Below are positions 40,594 to 49,605 of a DNA stretch of 64,000 nt, piece by piece. The notes under the pieces are model-generated. The model was not told the origin of the DNA. It ran no database searches and was given only the letters and a program-made list of their open reading frames with translations. The DNA is from Hymenobacter negativus (GTDB lineage: Bacteria > Bacteroidota > Bacteroidia > Cytophagales > Hymenobacteraceae). Position numbers and translations under genes: made by a program. Positions within the stretch are counted from its first letter, which is position 1, and every line of letters begins with the position of its first letter. The DNA is taken from positions 245,888-309,887 of the forward strand of contig NZ_JAEDAE010000005.1 in the NCBI RefSeq assembly GCF_016056375.1, given 5' to 3'.

Positions 40594-42066
40594 CTAGGGC
40601 CGCAGGCCGAAAAGGGCCTGGCGCAGCGATTCGTCGCGGTGGTACACATCGGCCATGAAGCGGAGCCGGCCGTTTTCGGCGGTGCAGGTGGCGTAGCGCA
40701 CGTACAGGGGCAGCGGGCGGTTCAGGCGCACATCGCGCGGGCGCGGCATCTCGGCGCACTCATCTTCGGTGGGCAGCTGCACGGGGCGGCCTTCGCGGCG
40801 CAACAGGTAGGCGGCCAGTAGCATGGGGTTCTGCAGCCGGATGCAGCCGTGGCTGAGGGCCCGGCCGGCCGACTTGAACAGCGCCCGCGCCGGCGTGTCG
40901 TGCAGGTACACAGAGTACGGATTGGCAAAGCGAAATACGATGTTGCCCAATGCATTATCGCAGCAGGCCGACTGCCGGACGGTGTAATTGAAGTTCTCCT
41001 CCGTGACATTGGCCCAGTTGATGTGCCAGGGGTTGCGGCCCCGGCCCTGGGCATCGGTGAGGCGGTAGTTGTTGCGGTACAGGTAGCCGGGGTCCTTCTT
41101 GAGGCGGGGCAGGATTTCCTTGATGGCAATGGACTGCGGCACGTGCCAGTCGGGGGCCAGCGTGAAGTGGCTAAGGCGGCTGCTGAGCGTGGGCGTGGGG
41201 GTTTCGGGCTTGCCCACCACCACGCGGTGGCGCCGCTGCACCGAGTCGCGGGCAATGACCTCCAGTTCGTAAGCGGGCAGATTGATGAGAATGTATTCGG
41301 CCTCCGGCGGGATGTCGTCCCAGCGCCAGCGTTCCAGGTTCAGGGCCACCTGCTCGTACTGCGCCCGGCGCCGGGCCGCCGAGTCGGGCGGCACCGGGGC
41401 GGCCAGCCACTGCGCCAGTGCCTGCTGCAGCTGGCGGTACTCGCGGTTGGCGGGCTGGCTGGCCTGCAGGGCGGCGGGCACGTTGTGGCCGGCCAGCGCG
41501 GCACGCAGCACCGGAGCCGGCTGCCCGGCCGGCCCGGCGGCCTTCTCCCCTGCCGATGCCGTGTAGGGCCGCAGCCGCCCGCGCCGCAAGTCGCGCAGGA
41601 AGGCCAGCACCGCGTCGCTGAGGTACACTTCGAGGCGGGCCTGCTGGGCGAGCGCCGGATGCCGGGTGCGGCCCACCGAGTCGCGCAGGGCCCGCAGCTG
41701 GTTGAGGCGGTAGTCGTCGGCGCTCAGGCCGTGCTCGGCGGCGCGGGCCAGCAGGGCCAGGGCCGCACTGGTGTTGAGGCTATCGGGGACGGTGCCCCAG
41801 GCCGGCGCATAGTCGGCCCCGAAGAATGCCCGCACGGCAGCCCCGGCCTGCAGGCCCCGGGACTCGTCGGCGGCGCGCAGGCTGCCGGCGGCTGTCGTGT
41901 CGAGCAGGGCCTGAATGTAGTGGGCCACGGACTCGGTGGGTGGTGGGCTGGCGGGTTTGGTAACGGCTGGAGCTGGCGGTAGCACCTCCCAACTTGGCAC
42001 AAAGCCGCCACTTGGGGCCGTCAGGGCCAGGCACAGACAAACCGGCAGGGAGCGAAGGGCAGCCAT
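40594..42066 (-). CDS. L,D-transpeptidase (YcbB/LdtD type)
   Basis: 490 residues with a signal peptide (MAALRSLPVCLCLALTAPSG). A scaffold-like N-terminal half (80-260) contains a peptidoglycan-binding-like region (LLARAAEHGLSADDYRLNQL), and the YkuD domain follows (about 270-430), with IINLPAYELEVI near its start and the catalytic motif LSHGCIRLQNP (H406, C408). It makes 3-3 cross-links in peptidoglycan in the periplasm. No double-box promoter points to it; the upstream gap 42067-42285 is shared with the divergent Usp gene. Confidence 0.93.
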   Translation of the reverse strand: MAALRSLPVCLCLALTAPSGGFVPSWEVLPPAPAVTKPASPPPTESVAHYIQALLDTTAAGSLRAADESRGLQAGAAVRAFFGADYAPAWGTVPDSLNTSAALALLARAAEHGLSADDYRLNQLRALRDSVGRTRHPALAQQARLEVYLSDAVLAFLRDLRRGRLRPYTASAGEKAAGPAGQPAPVLRAALAGHNVPAALQASQPANREYRQLQQALAQWLAAPVPPDSAARRRAQYEQVALNLERWRWDDIPPEAEYILINLPAYELEVIARDSVQRRHRVVVGKPETPTPTLSSRLSHFTLAPDWHVPQSIAIKEILPRLKKDPGYLYRNNYRLTDAQGRGRNPWHINWANVTEENFNYTVRQSACCDNALGNIVFRFANPYSVYLHDTPARALFKSAGRALSHGCIRLQNPMLLAAYLLRREGRPVQLPTEDECAEMPRPRDVRLNRPLPLYVRYATCTAENGRLRFMADVYHRDESLRQALFGLRP

Positions 42067-42188
42067 CGGAAACAGCAGGCATAATTCTTTATAATAGTAA
42101 TTAATATATATTTCTTAAACAAATAAGCGCTGGGCTTTCAGGCCGGGGCCGGAGATGAAGTATAAGGCCAACCTCGCCCTGCGGAACA

Positions 42189-42254
42189 TGATAAAAATCA
42201 GGCGTTTTTACCGACTTATTATAGCTGACCGGCATAACGCAGGCCGGTTATTTG
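42189..42254 (+). promoter_or_regulatory. FNR/CRP-like promoter of the Usp gene at 42286
   Basis: TGATAAAAATCA at 42189-42200 is a perfect box; the second position (42212-42223) is degraded (CGACTTATTATA), but GTTATTTG at 42247-42254 falls exactly 58 bp from the first box, as in the intact promoters. Confidence 0.55.
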
Positions 42255-42285
42255 TCCTGCTCACTTTCCCCAGCCTTCTCCGCTT

Positions 42286-43101
42286 ATGACGGCCTCCCTG
42301 CTCATCCTCACCGATTTTTTCCAGGCGGCCAACCAAGCGCTGGACTACGCCACCAACCTGGCCCGGCCGCTGCACGCGCGCCTGGTGCTGCTGCACGTGC
42401 GCCGCGATTCTGCGCTCGACCCGGAAGCCCTCACGGGCAATTTCTCGAACTTAAGCAAGGAAGCCGTGGCGCTGGCCCTCAGCAGCGTGGCGCGCGGCCT
42501 GCCTGTGCCCGTGGTGGCCGAAGTGGGCTACGGCCGCGTGGAAGTGGCCGTGGCCGATGCCGTGGCCCGGCACCACCCCGCCCTGATAGTGCTGGGCCGC
42601 CCCGACCACTCCGACCTGCCCGATGAACTGGTGCAAACCACCTCGCTGGAACTGCTGCGCCACTCCCCCTACCCCATGCTGGTAGTGCCCCACCTGATGA
42701 TGACCAGCAGCGCCACTCCCCGGCGCGTGCTGATGGCCGTGGACGGGGAGCCCTTTAGCTTGGGCGCGCACGCCGGCACCATGCAGGAAATCTTCACGAA
42801 GCTGAAGGCCGAGGTGACCGTGCTGAACGTATCGGCCGGCCGCCACGAGCTGGACCCCGCCGCCCTGGAATCGGTGCGGCAAACCGGCCTTCTGCTCGAC
42901 CTGGCCCCGGCGCACGCCCGCACCGTCACCAATGCCAACCCCGTCCGGGGCATTCTGCAGGTGGCCCAGCCGCACGACTTCGATTTGCTGGTGGTGGTGG
43001 CCCGCGAGCGCAGCTTCCTGGGCAAGCTGTTTCACCGCAGCGTGACGGCCCAGCTGCTGCTGGACAGCGCATTGCCCGTGCTGGTGCTGCCGGCGCAGTA
43101 G
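42286..43101 (+). CDS. Universal stress protein
   Basis: 271 residues, tandem Usp halves: MTASLLILTDFFQAANQALDYA, then SATPRRVLMAVDGEPFSLGA, then LGKLFHRSVTAQLLLDSALP and LVLPAQ. It is a close paralogue of the gene at 39427-40248 in motif order and wording. A TGATAAAAATCA box lies about 90 bases upstream of the ATG. The next gene (43171) probably shares its transcript. Confidence 0.92.
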   Translation: MTASLLILTDFFQAANQALDYATNLARPLHARLVLLHVRRDSALDPEALTGNFSNLSKEAVALALSSVARGLPVPVVAEVGYGRVEVAVADAVARHHPALIVLGRPDHSDLPDELVQTTSLELLRHSPYPMLVVPHLMMTSSATPRRVLMAVDGEPFSLGAHAGTMQEIFTKLKAEVTVLNVSAGRHELDPAALESVRQTGLLLDLAPAHARTVTNANPVRGILQVAQPHDFDLLVVVARERSFLGKLFHRSVTAQLLLDSALPVLVLPAQ

Positions 43102-43170
43102 GCACCGCGGCACCTTCCGGGCATGGGGCGCGTAGTTTGCGGCTGAACCCCGCCCGTGTAGCGCCTTCCC

Positions 43171-43725
43171 ATGCCCGCCCTCTCGCCCGACCTCCGCAAA
43201 GCCCTGCTTCAGCTGCCGCAAAAAGAAAAAGACCAGCTTCTGGCCCGCCTCGTGGCCCAGGATGCGGTGCTGACCGAACAGTTGGCCTTCCGCCTGCTCG
43301 AAGGCCCTGAAGCGCTGGAAACCCGCCGCGCGGTCCTGCGTGCTCAGGTCGACGACCCGGTGCGGGGCTTCCACCAAACACCTAACGACCTGCTGGTTAT
43401 CCTACGGCAGCTGCAGGCGCGGCTGGCCTACCACGCCAAAATCACCGATGATGCCTTTGGCGAAGCCGAGCTCAGCTGGCGCTTGCTGGCCAATGTGTTT
43501 CGGCACCAAGCCGCCAGCACGGCCCGGCTGCACGGCCCCACCCAGCCCCTGCTGCAGCACCTGGCCAAGCGCACCCAGGAGGCCCTCCGCCAAACCATGC
43601 GCCTGCACGAAGACTTCCACCTGGAACTTGCTGAAACCGCCAACGCCGTGCTGGCCGCGCTGTGGGAGTCGGGCGCGGCCCCGCTGGCCCGGGAGCTGGG
43701 CCTGCCGCGGGCTTTTGGCGGCTAG
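43171..43725 (+). CDS. Conserved helical hypothetical protein
   Basis: 184 residues, mainly alpha-helical and leucine-rich (MPALSPDLRKALLQLPQKEK at the start), with no signal peptide, membrane helix or catalytic motif. It looks like a cytosolic scaffold or adaptor. It lies 69 bases after a Usp gene, likely in the same transcript. The stop codon TAG lies in the left arm of a repeat (43722-43836) where the head reads CTAG instead of GTAG. Confidence 0.75.
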   Translation: MPALSPDLRKALLQLPQKEKDQLLARLVAQDAVLTEQLAFRLLEGPEALETRRAVLRAQVDDPVRGFHQTPNDLLVILRQLQARLAYHAKITDDAFGEAELSWRLLANVFRHQAASTARLHGPTQPLLQHLAKRTQEALRQTMRLHEDFHLELAETANAVLAALWESGAAPLARELGLPRAFGG

Positions 43726-43836
43726 GGTTCGGTGTTGGGTGTTGGGTGTTGGGTGTTGGGTGTTGGGTGATGTCAATCAGAACTCAATTGCAAGTCCAAT
43801 TACCGAACACCCAACACCCAAAACCCCCAACCCTAC
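43722..43836. repeat. Inverted repeat with five GGTGTTG units between two stop codons
   Basis: The left part (from 43722, CTAGGGTTC) leads into five exact tandem GGTGTTG units at 43731-43765 plus a variant GGTGATG. The right part, read on the minus strand, begins GTAGGGTTGGGGGTTTTGGG at 43836. Each arm contains the TAG stop of one convergent gene (hypothetical on the left, TonB-domain on the right), so the element exactly fills the gap. Confidence 0.7.
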
Positions 43837-44273
43837 AACGCCCGAAACACGATGGGCATAGTCACGCTCACCCATACGGGCTGGCCGTGGACTTTGCCGG
43901 GCGTCCACCAGGGCATGAGGCGCACGAGGCGCAGGGCTTCTTCGTCGAGGCCGCTGCCCAGGCCGCGCACCACGCGCGGGTCGTGCAGGTGGCCGGCCGG
44001 GTCCACGGTGAAGGTGACGTGGACTTTGCCCGACAGGCTGCGGTCGAGAGCAGCGGCGGGGTATTTTATCTTGCTGACAAGGAATTTAGCCAGCGCCGCA
44101 TCGCCGCCGGGGAAGGCCGGCATTTCTTCGGCAGTGAAATAAACCGTAGGAGCCGCCGGGGCGGCGGTCCCGCCGTCAGTTTGGGCCGGCACGTCTGCCG
44201 AAGCCGTCTGGGCCCGGGCCAAACCACTGGCCGCCGCACTCAATCCAGCAATCAGCATGAAACGGCAAAGCAT
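43833..44273 (-). CDS. TonB C-terminal domain protein
   Basis: 146 residues with a signal peptide (FMLIAGLSAAASGLARA) and a TonB C-terminal domain (about 55-146): EEMPAFPGGDAALAKFLVSK, VHVTFTVDPAGHLHDPRVVR, LDEEALRLVRLMPWW and a final VWVSVTMPIVF. There is no N-terminal membrane anchor for ExbB/ExbD contact, so it may be a free periplasmic TonB-like protein or part of a receptor complex. The start could also be ATG 44258. A -7 box TAGCTTTG lies at 44302-44309 on the minus strand. The stop is formed by a GTAG repeat head. Confidence 0.88.
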   Translation of the reverse strand: MLCRFMLIAGLSAAASGLARAQTASADVPAQTDGGTAAPAAPTVYFTAEEMPAFPGGDAALAKFLVSKIKYPAAALDRSLSGKVHVTFTVDPAGHLHDPRVVRGLGSGLDEEALRLVRLMPWWTPGKVHGQPVWVSVTMPIVFRAL

Positions 44274-44301
44274 AAGGTGGTCCAGCTAAAATTATATAGC
44301 G

Positions 44302-44309
44302 CAAAGCTA
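44302..44309 (-). promoter_or_regulatory. -7 box of the TonB-domain gene
   Basis: The minus strand reads TAGCTTTG, an exact TAnnTTTG match about 30 bases upstream of the ATG. Confidence 0.6.
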
Positions 44310-44465
44310 CGCGCCCCCCTTGCCGGCTCAGAGGCCTGAGAATTATCCTTTTGTTGTGGTAATGTTGGTAACATTGGCAGTGGGCGTACTATTGGTTCGG
44401 GCGGCATCCTTTCGGGTCCGAAAGCAGTACAATACCCTGCTAGCCCGCCCTTTACTCCGCCGCTT

Positions 44466-44774
44466 ATGGTTCCCTTCCCTACTTCCGACGCGTCCGCTCC
44501 GCGCGACCCGCAGCTTTCGGCCGCCAACCTGCGCCTGGCTCTCGATGAGTTGGATGCCAAAATCAAGACCCTGCACAACCGCGCCCACGCCACGGCCGCC
44601 GGCTCGGCCAACACCTACGAGGCCCACGCCACCGCCCTCGAAGCCAAGCGCGCCCGCCTGGCAGCGCAGCTCGCGCAGGCCGGCACTCCTGCCTCCGGCT
44701 CCGAGCCCGGCCCCTGGCAGCAGCTGCGGCAAGACATCGAAAACCTGGGCCACGACGTACAGGCCTTATTGTAG
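44466..44774 (+). CDS. Small coiled-coil-prone hypothetical protein
   Basis: 102 residues with a predicted helical hairpin (about 18-72; NLRLALDELDAKIKTLHNRA and EAHATALEAKRARLAAQL). No signal peptide or known motif. The start (MVPFPTSDASAPRDP) was taken at the first ATG after an AT-richer stretch. Function unknown. Confidence 0.7.
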   Translation: MVPFPTSDASAPRDPQLSAANLRLALDELDAKIKTLHNRAHATAAGSANTYEAHATALEAKRARLAAQLAQAGTPASGSEPGPWQQLRQDIENLGHDVQALL

Positions 44775-44863
44775 CTGGTTGCTGTTGACTAATGGCTTAA
44801 TCCTCTTCAAAAGCACTTCCCAAACGGATTTCCTCCCTTCAGTCCATCGTCTTTTTTACCGTT

Positions 44864-45121
44864 ATGAATAAGATTTTCTCCTTGCTCCTTCTGGCCTTCG
44901 GCCTGAGCCTGACCCTTCCGGCCACCGCGCAGTCGCGCCCCAAGCTGAAAAAGCGCGCATTTTCCCACACTTCAGAATCAAGCAAGGGCAAAAACAACAA
45001 AGCCCATTTCCGTCGCGAAAATGGCCCAAACCTCCCGGTTATCGACTTAAAACCCCATAAGTTGGAATCCTTCAAAACTGCCAAAGCACCCAAGCCTTAT
45101 AAATATTACAACCCGCGCTAG
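44864..45121 (+). CDS. Small secreted basic protein
   Basis: 85 residues: signal peptide (MNKIFSLLLLAFGLSLTLPA, cut at TAQ-S) and a Lys/Asn/Pro-rich mature part of about 62 residues ending YKYYNPR. Without cysteines it is unlikely to be a toxin. I recognise no family, but a clear signal peptide and a following terminator support a real gene. Confidence 0.75.
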   Translation: MNKIFSLLLLAFGLSLTLPATAQSRPKLKKRAFSHTSESSKGKNNKAHFRRENGPNLPVIDLKPHKLESFKTAKAPKPYKYYNPR

Positions 45122-45143
45122 GGTCGCGTTGCCATGACCAGCC

Positions 45144-45182
45144 AAAGCCGTCGCTTCTGCCGAAGCGGCGGCTTTGCTTTTT
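45144..45182 (+). terminator. Intrinsic terminator
   Basis: AAAGCCGTCGCTTC pairs with GAAGCGGCGGCTTT (one wobble pair), followed by GCTTTTTC. Confidence 0.85.
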
Positions 45183-45266
45183 CGCCTCCCGCCGATAATC
45201 CGAACCGCGGAGTAAGTCCGTAAGCACTTATCTTTAATTACAATATCACCGCGACGCTTCTGCCTG

Positions 45267-48107
45267 ATGAAAAACACGTTACGCGCCCTGTTATTCTTGC
45301 TAATAATTGGACTGGGGCAGTCGGCAATGGCTTTGCCTGCGCCGCCCACCATCCCCGGCCGCGTGGTGCTCAAACTACGGCCCGGGCAGACTCCGGCCGT
45401 CCTGGAGGCCGCGCTTAACGCCCTGAGCGCCCACGGCCTGCAGCCGAAATTTCCGCACACCCAAGCCCCCAGCGCCGAGCGGCCGGGCAGCGTGGATTTG
45501 CGCGGCATCTATCAGGTTGAGCTGCCTGCCACCGTGCCGCTCGACCGCGCCCGAACCGTGCTGCTGGGCACTGGCGCCGTGGAGTACGTGGAGCCGCTCT
45601 ACATCCGCCAGCCACTATACCAGCCCAACGACCCCCGGGCCGACTCCACCCTCACCAGTCTCACGGCCAGCCAGTTCTACCTCAAGCAAATCCGAGCCTA
45701 CCGCGCCTGGGACGTGACGCGCGGCGACAGCAGCATCGTCATCGGCATCACCGACGGCGGCGTGCGCCTCACCCACGAGGATTTGCGCCAGCAAATCAAG
45801 CACAACTACGCCGACCCCGTGAACGGCCGCGACGACGACGGCGACGGCTACGTGGACAATTTCACCGGCTGGGACCTGGCCAACAACGACAACGACTGCG
45901 GCTACGACATCAACATCATCCACGGCTCCTTGGTGGCCGGCGTGGCCGCTGCCCGCACTGATAATGGCCTCGGCATTGCCGGCCTGGGCAACCGGTGTCG
46001 GTTTTTGCCCCTGAATATTTACCCCAACACGCCCACGGGCAGCTTTGCCGGCTACGAGGCCATCGTGTACGCCGCCGACCACGGCTGCCAAGTTATCAAC
46101 ATGAGCTGGGGCGCGCCGGGTGGCTACTCGCGCTTCGAGCAGGACGCCATCACCTACGCCGCCGTGAACCGCGACGCCGTGGTGGTGGCCGCCGCCGGCA
46201 ACACCAGCGCCGATATCCTGTTCTATCCCGCTTCTTACGACCATGTGCTGTCGGTATCAGGCGTGAGTAGCACCGACCAGAAAAGCCCCGCCGCCACCTT
46301 CAACCACCGCGTCGACATGGTGGCCCCGGGCCTGAGTATCCTCACTACGCAGGGTTACCACACGGTATCGGCGGGTGGCGTGGCTGATGCCGACTACGTG
46401 GCCGTGGGGGGCACCTCGTTTGCCGCGCCGCTGGCGGCGGCAGCGGCGGCGCTGGTGCGGTGGCGCTTTCCGCAGCTCACGGCGGCCCAGGTGATGGCCC
46501 GCCTGCGCCAAACCACCGACAACATCGACGGCCTGCCCGCCAACGCGGCCTGGGCCGGCCGCCTCGGCACAGGCCGCCTCAACGTGCTGCGCGCCCTCAC
46601 CGCCAGCCCCAAGGAGGCGCGCGTCATCGCCAGCACGTTCCTGCCCGCCCGGCCCGCCTACGCCCCCGGCGACACCCTGCGCCTGGCCGTGGACGTGCAG
46701 AACCTGTTGCAGCCGGTGGCCGGGCTCACGGTCACGCTCACCTCGCTCTCGCCCTACGTCACGGTGCGGCAAGGCAGCTTTGCGATGGGCAACATGGCCA
46801 CGCTGGCCCGCGCCACCAACTTCACCGCACCCTTCCGGCTGGCCGTGGCCGCCAGCGGCATTCCGCTCAACACCACCGCCACGCTGCGCTACCGCATCAC
46901 CGACACGGGCGGCTTCCAATACGACCAGTTCGTGGACCTGCTGCTGAACCCCGACTACGTGGTGCTTGATGCCAATGACCTGGTTCTCAGCCTCACCAGC
47001 CGCGGCAATCTGGCCTTCGACAACCTGGCCGGTACTGTGGGCATGGGCCTGAGCTACCGCACCAGCGGCAACATTCTGAGCGAAGGAGGCCTGCTGCTGG
47101 CCACTTCGCCCACCCGCGTGTCGGACCGGCTGCGCACCAGCGGCGGGCAGTCGCGGCAGTCATTTTTCAGTCTGCGGCAAGCCACCCGCCAGCAGCCCGG
47201 CCCCCGCGCCGACCAGGAAGCCCGCGTGGCTTTTCAGGACACCATTCCGGTAGCGGGCAGCCGCGTGCGCAGCGTGGGCGTGGCCGTGCGCCAGCGGGCC
47301 TACGCCTGGGCCATGCCTGGCCGCCGCGATTTTGTGGTGCTGGAATATTCACTCAAAAACCTAACCGCCGATACCCTCAAACCGCTCTACGCCGGCATTT
47401 TTACAGATTGGGACCTGCCCAACCCCGATGGCGCGGCCCGCAACGCCGCCGCCTACGACACGGCCCGCGCCTTGGGCTACTGCTACGCGCTGGGCGGACC
47501 GGCCGGCACCACGCCCCCGGTAGCCTACGCGGGCATCCGGCTGCTGCGCGGCGGCACGCCGGCCGTGTATTCCATCGATGGAGGTGCTCCCGCCGGCTCT
47601 CCCATCCGCCTGGCCGACGGTTTTTCAGTGGCCGAAAAATTCCTGGCCCTGAGCAGCGGCACCGCCCGCGCCCAGCGCACCGCCGGCCTGCCCGACGGGG
47701 CCGATGTGTCGCAGGTGGTGGGCACGCGCCTGGCCCGGCTGGCCCCCGGCGACTCCACCACGGTAGCTTTCGCTGTGCTGGCCGCACCCACGCTGGCGCA
47801 GCTCCAGGCCTCGGCCGATGCAGCGGCGACGGTGTACGGAGCGGTGCTGCCCACACGCCCGGCCGCTTTGCCAGCAGGCTTTAGTGTTTATCCCAACCCT
47901 GCTACCGGCTTGCTGCGGGTTGAGCTAACGGCCGGATTGGGCTTGCGCGAGCTGCTACTCTGCAACGCGCTAGGGCAAGTAGTGCGCCAACAGGCGGCTA
48001 GCGGCACGGCTGCTGCCCTCGACCTGGCAGGGCTGGCGCCGGGGCTGTACGTGTTGCGGGCACAGGGCACCGGCGGCATCCTCACCCAGAATGTGGTGTT
48101 GCGCTAG
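45267..48107 (+). CDS. S8 family serine peptidase (subtilase) with T9SS sorting domain
   Basis: 946 residues. Signal peptide (MKNTLRALLFLLIIGLGQSA), a propeptide-like part (about 25-120), and the subtilase domain (about 150-455) with Asp163 (IGITDGGVRLTHEDL), His219 (IIHGSLVAG) and Ser384 (GGTSFAAPLAAA) in the classical order. After two beta-rich regions it ends in a T9SS type A sorting domain (VYPNPATGLLRVEL, LAPGLYVLRAQG). It is exported and probably matures by propeptide removal; substrate unknown. The position of the Asp in TDGG rather than DTG is a normal variant. Confidence 0.95.
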   Translation: MKNTLRALLFLLIIGLGQSAMALPAPPTIPGRVVLKLRPGQTPAVLEAALNALSAHGLQPKFPHTQAPSAERPGSVDLRGIYQVELPATVPLDRARTVLLGTGAVEYVEPLYIRQPLYQPNDPRADSTLTSLTASQFYLKQIRAYRAWDVTRGDSSIVIGITDGGVRLTHEDLRQQIKHNYADPVNGRDDDGDGYVDNFTGWDLANNDNDCGYDINIIHGSLVAGVAAARTDNGLGIAGLGNRCRFLPLNIYPNTPTGSFAGYEAIVYAADHGCQVINMSWGAPGGYSRFEQDAITYAAVNRDAVVVAAAGNTSADILFYPASYDHVLSVSGVSSTDQKSPAATFNHRVDMVAPGLSILTTQGYHTVSAGGVADADYVAVGGTSFAAPLAAAAAALVRWRFPQLTAAQVMARLRQTTDNIDGLPANAAWAGRLGTGRLNVLRALTASPKEARVIASTFLPARPAYAPGDTLRLAVDVQNLLQPVAGLTVTLTSLSPYVTVRQGSFAMGNMATLARATNFTAPFRLAVAASGIPLNTTATLRYRITDTGGFQYDQFVDLLLNPDYVVLDANDLVLSLTSRGNLAFDNLAGTVGMGLSYRTSGNILSEGGLLLATSPTRVSDRLRTSGGQSRQSFFSLRQATRQQPGPRADQEARVAFQDTIPVAGSRVRSVGVAVRQRAYAWAMPGRRDFVVLEYSLKNLTADTLKPLYAGIFTDWDLPNPDGAARNAAAYDTARALGYCYALGGPAGTTPPVAYAGIRLLRGGTPAVYSIDGGAPAGSPIRLADGFSVAEKFLALSSGTARAQRTAGLPDGADVSQVVGTRLARLAPGDSTTVAFAVLAAPTLAQLQASADAAATVYGAVLPTRPAALPAGFSVYPNPATGLLRVELTAGLGLRELLLCNALGQVVRQQAASGTAAALDLAGLAPGLYVLRAQGTGGILTQNVVLR

Positions 48108-48159
48108 CAGGCAGCCACTCGCGTCAGCAATGTCATCACCCAGGTCATTTATCCACCGG

Positions 48160-49494
48160 TTAATGCACCGTCCAAAGCTCGTTCCAGCCGGTGGTGTAGC
48201 GGGGCGACCGATGGGCGGAGCGCCCCACCCAGGCCGGTGCTAGCGGCTGGCCCGCCGATGATTTAACCCCAACGGCTGCCGCCAGCTGCACCAGCGGCCG
48301 GCCGTAGCGGTTGTTCAGCGCATCCAAGGTTGTCATCAGTTGTTGGCGGCGCTGCTGGTCGGCCGCCGGGGCGCTAAACAGGCCCAGCTGCACCTGCCCC
48401 ATCGGCTCCAAACCGCTGAGCAGGATGCCCGCCCGGTGGTAGGCCACGCCGGGCCGGGCCAGCTGGCGCAGTCCGCGCAGGGCTGCCTGTGTGAGCACCG
48501 CAGTGTCGCTAGTGGCATCGGGTAAATTGACCACGGCGGTGCGGGTGGCCGGGCCGGCCGTGGGCACGTAGCGGTCGGTGCCCAGTATTACCGTCACCAG
48601 ATGCGCGGCCAGGCCGTGTCGGCGCAGCTTCACGGCGGCTTTGGCAGCAAAAGTGGCCACGGCCTCGGCCAGCACGGCGGCCTCGTGCTGCGGCCGGCCG
48701 AAGGAACGGGTGCAGGTGACGCTGTGGCGGCTGGCCGGGCCGGGGCTTAGCTGGGTGCCATCATCGTCCCATTCGGCCGGGTTCCAGTCGAGGCAGGGCT
48801 GGCCGTGCAGCTCGCGCCACAGCCGCTGCCCCACCACGCCGCCCAGGTGCCGGCGCAGCCAGGGCTCGGGCAGAGCCGCTAAGGCCGCGCCCGTATCGAT
48901 ATTCATTTCCAGCAGCTTGCGCGCATAGCGCCGGCCAATGCCCCACACGTCGGCAACGGCGGTTTGGGCCAGGGCGGCCTCGCACTCGGCGGGAGTGGCC
49001 AGCACCAGCACGCCCGTAGTGCGCTGGCGGCGGGCCAGGCGGTTGGCCAGCTTGGCCAGGGTTTTGGTGGGCCCGATGCCCACGCAGACCGGAATGCCGG
49101 TGTGCTTTATCACGGTTTCGCGCAGCTCTCGGCCGTATTTCATTAAGTCCGGCGCAAGCAGGTTCATACCCCGGAAATCCAGGAAGGCTTCGTCAATCGA
49201 GTAAACCTCCACGCCCGCCGCGAAGGTGCCCAGCACCTGCACCACGCGCCGGCTCATGTCGCCATACAAGGCATAATTGGAGGAAAACACGCGCACTTGG
49301 TGCTGCTCCAGCAGCGGGCGCACGAGGTGGTAGGGCTCGCCCATTTTCAGGCCCAGCGCCTTGGCTTCGTCGGAGCGCGAAATCAGGCAGCCGTCGTTAT
49401 TGGAAAGCACTACCACGGGCCGGCCCTCCAGCTGCGGCGCAAACACCCGCTCGCAGGAAACATAGAAATTATTGCAGTCGACGAGGGCGTACAT
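48160..49494 (-). CDS. umuC: Y-family DNA polymerase V catalytic subunit UmuC
   Basis: 444 residues. Error-prone lesion-bypass polymerase, active with UmuD'. It begins with the Y-family motif [18 protein letters not shown] and shows [20 protein letters not shown] (catalytic acidic pair), [20 protein letters not shown] and the little-finger region to the end ([19 protein letters not shown]). Encoded after umuD in the same direction with a 111-base gap. The pair is the usual SOS mutagenesis cassette of Bacteroidota. Confidence 0.96.
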   Translation of the reverse strand: MYALVDCNNFYVSCERVFAPQLEGRPVVVLSNNDGCLISRSDEAKALGLKMGEPYHLVRPLLEQHQVRVFSSNYALYGDMSRRVVQVLGTFAAGVEVYSIDEAFLDFRGMNLLAPDLMKYGRELRETVIKHTGIPVCVGIGPTKTLAKLANRLARRQRTTGVLVLATPAECEAALAQTAVADVWGIGRRYARKLLEMNIDTGAALAALPEPWLRRHLGGVVGQRLWRELHGQPCLDWNPAEWDDDGTQLSPGPASRHSVTCTRSFGRPQHEAAVLAEAVATFAAKAAVKLRRHGLAAHLVTVILGTDRYVPTAGPATRTAVVNLPDATSDTAVLTQAALRGLRQLARPGVAYHRAGILLSGLEPMGQVQLGLFSAPAADQQRRQQLMTTLDALNNRYGRPLVQLAAAVGVKSSAGQPLAPAWVGRSAHRSPRYTTGWNELWTVH

Positions 49495-49605
49495 AGACCT
49501 GGAAGTTTAGTTCGGCGGGAAAATCCCGCCATCTATCGGTTTCTACCTATGTATGGGAATAGGAAACCTACGTTTGTAGGGTACCCTGGCTGCGGAGGGG
49601 GCTGG

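Noticed and set aside
43731..43772. CRISPR-like array
   Set aside because: Units are contiguous heptamers without spacers; a simple tandem repeat.
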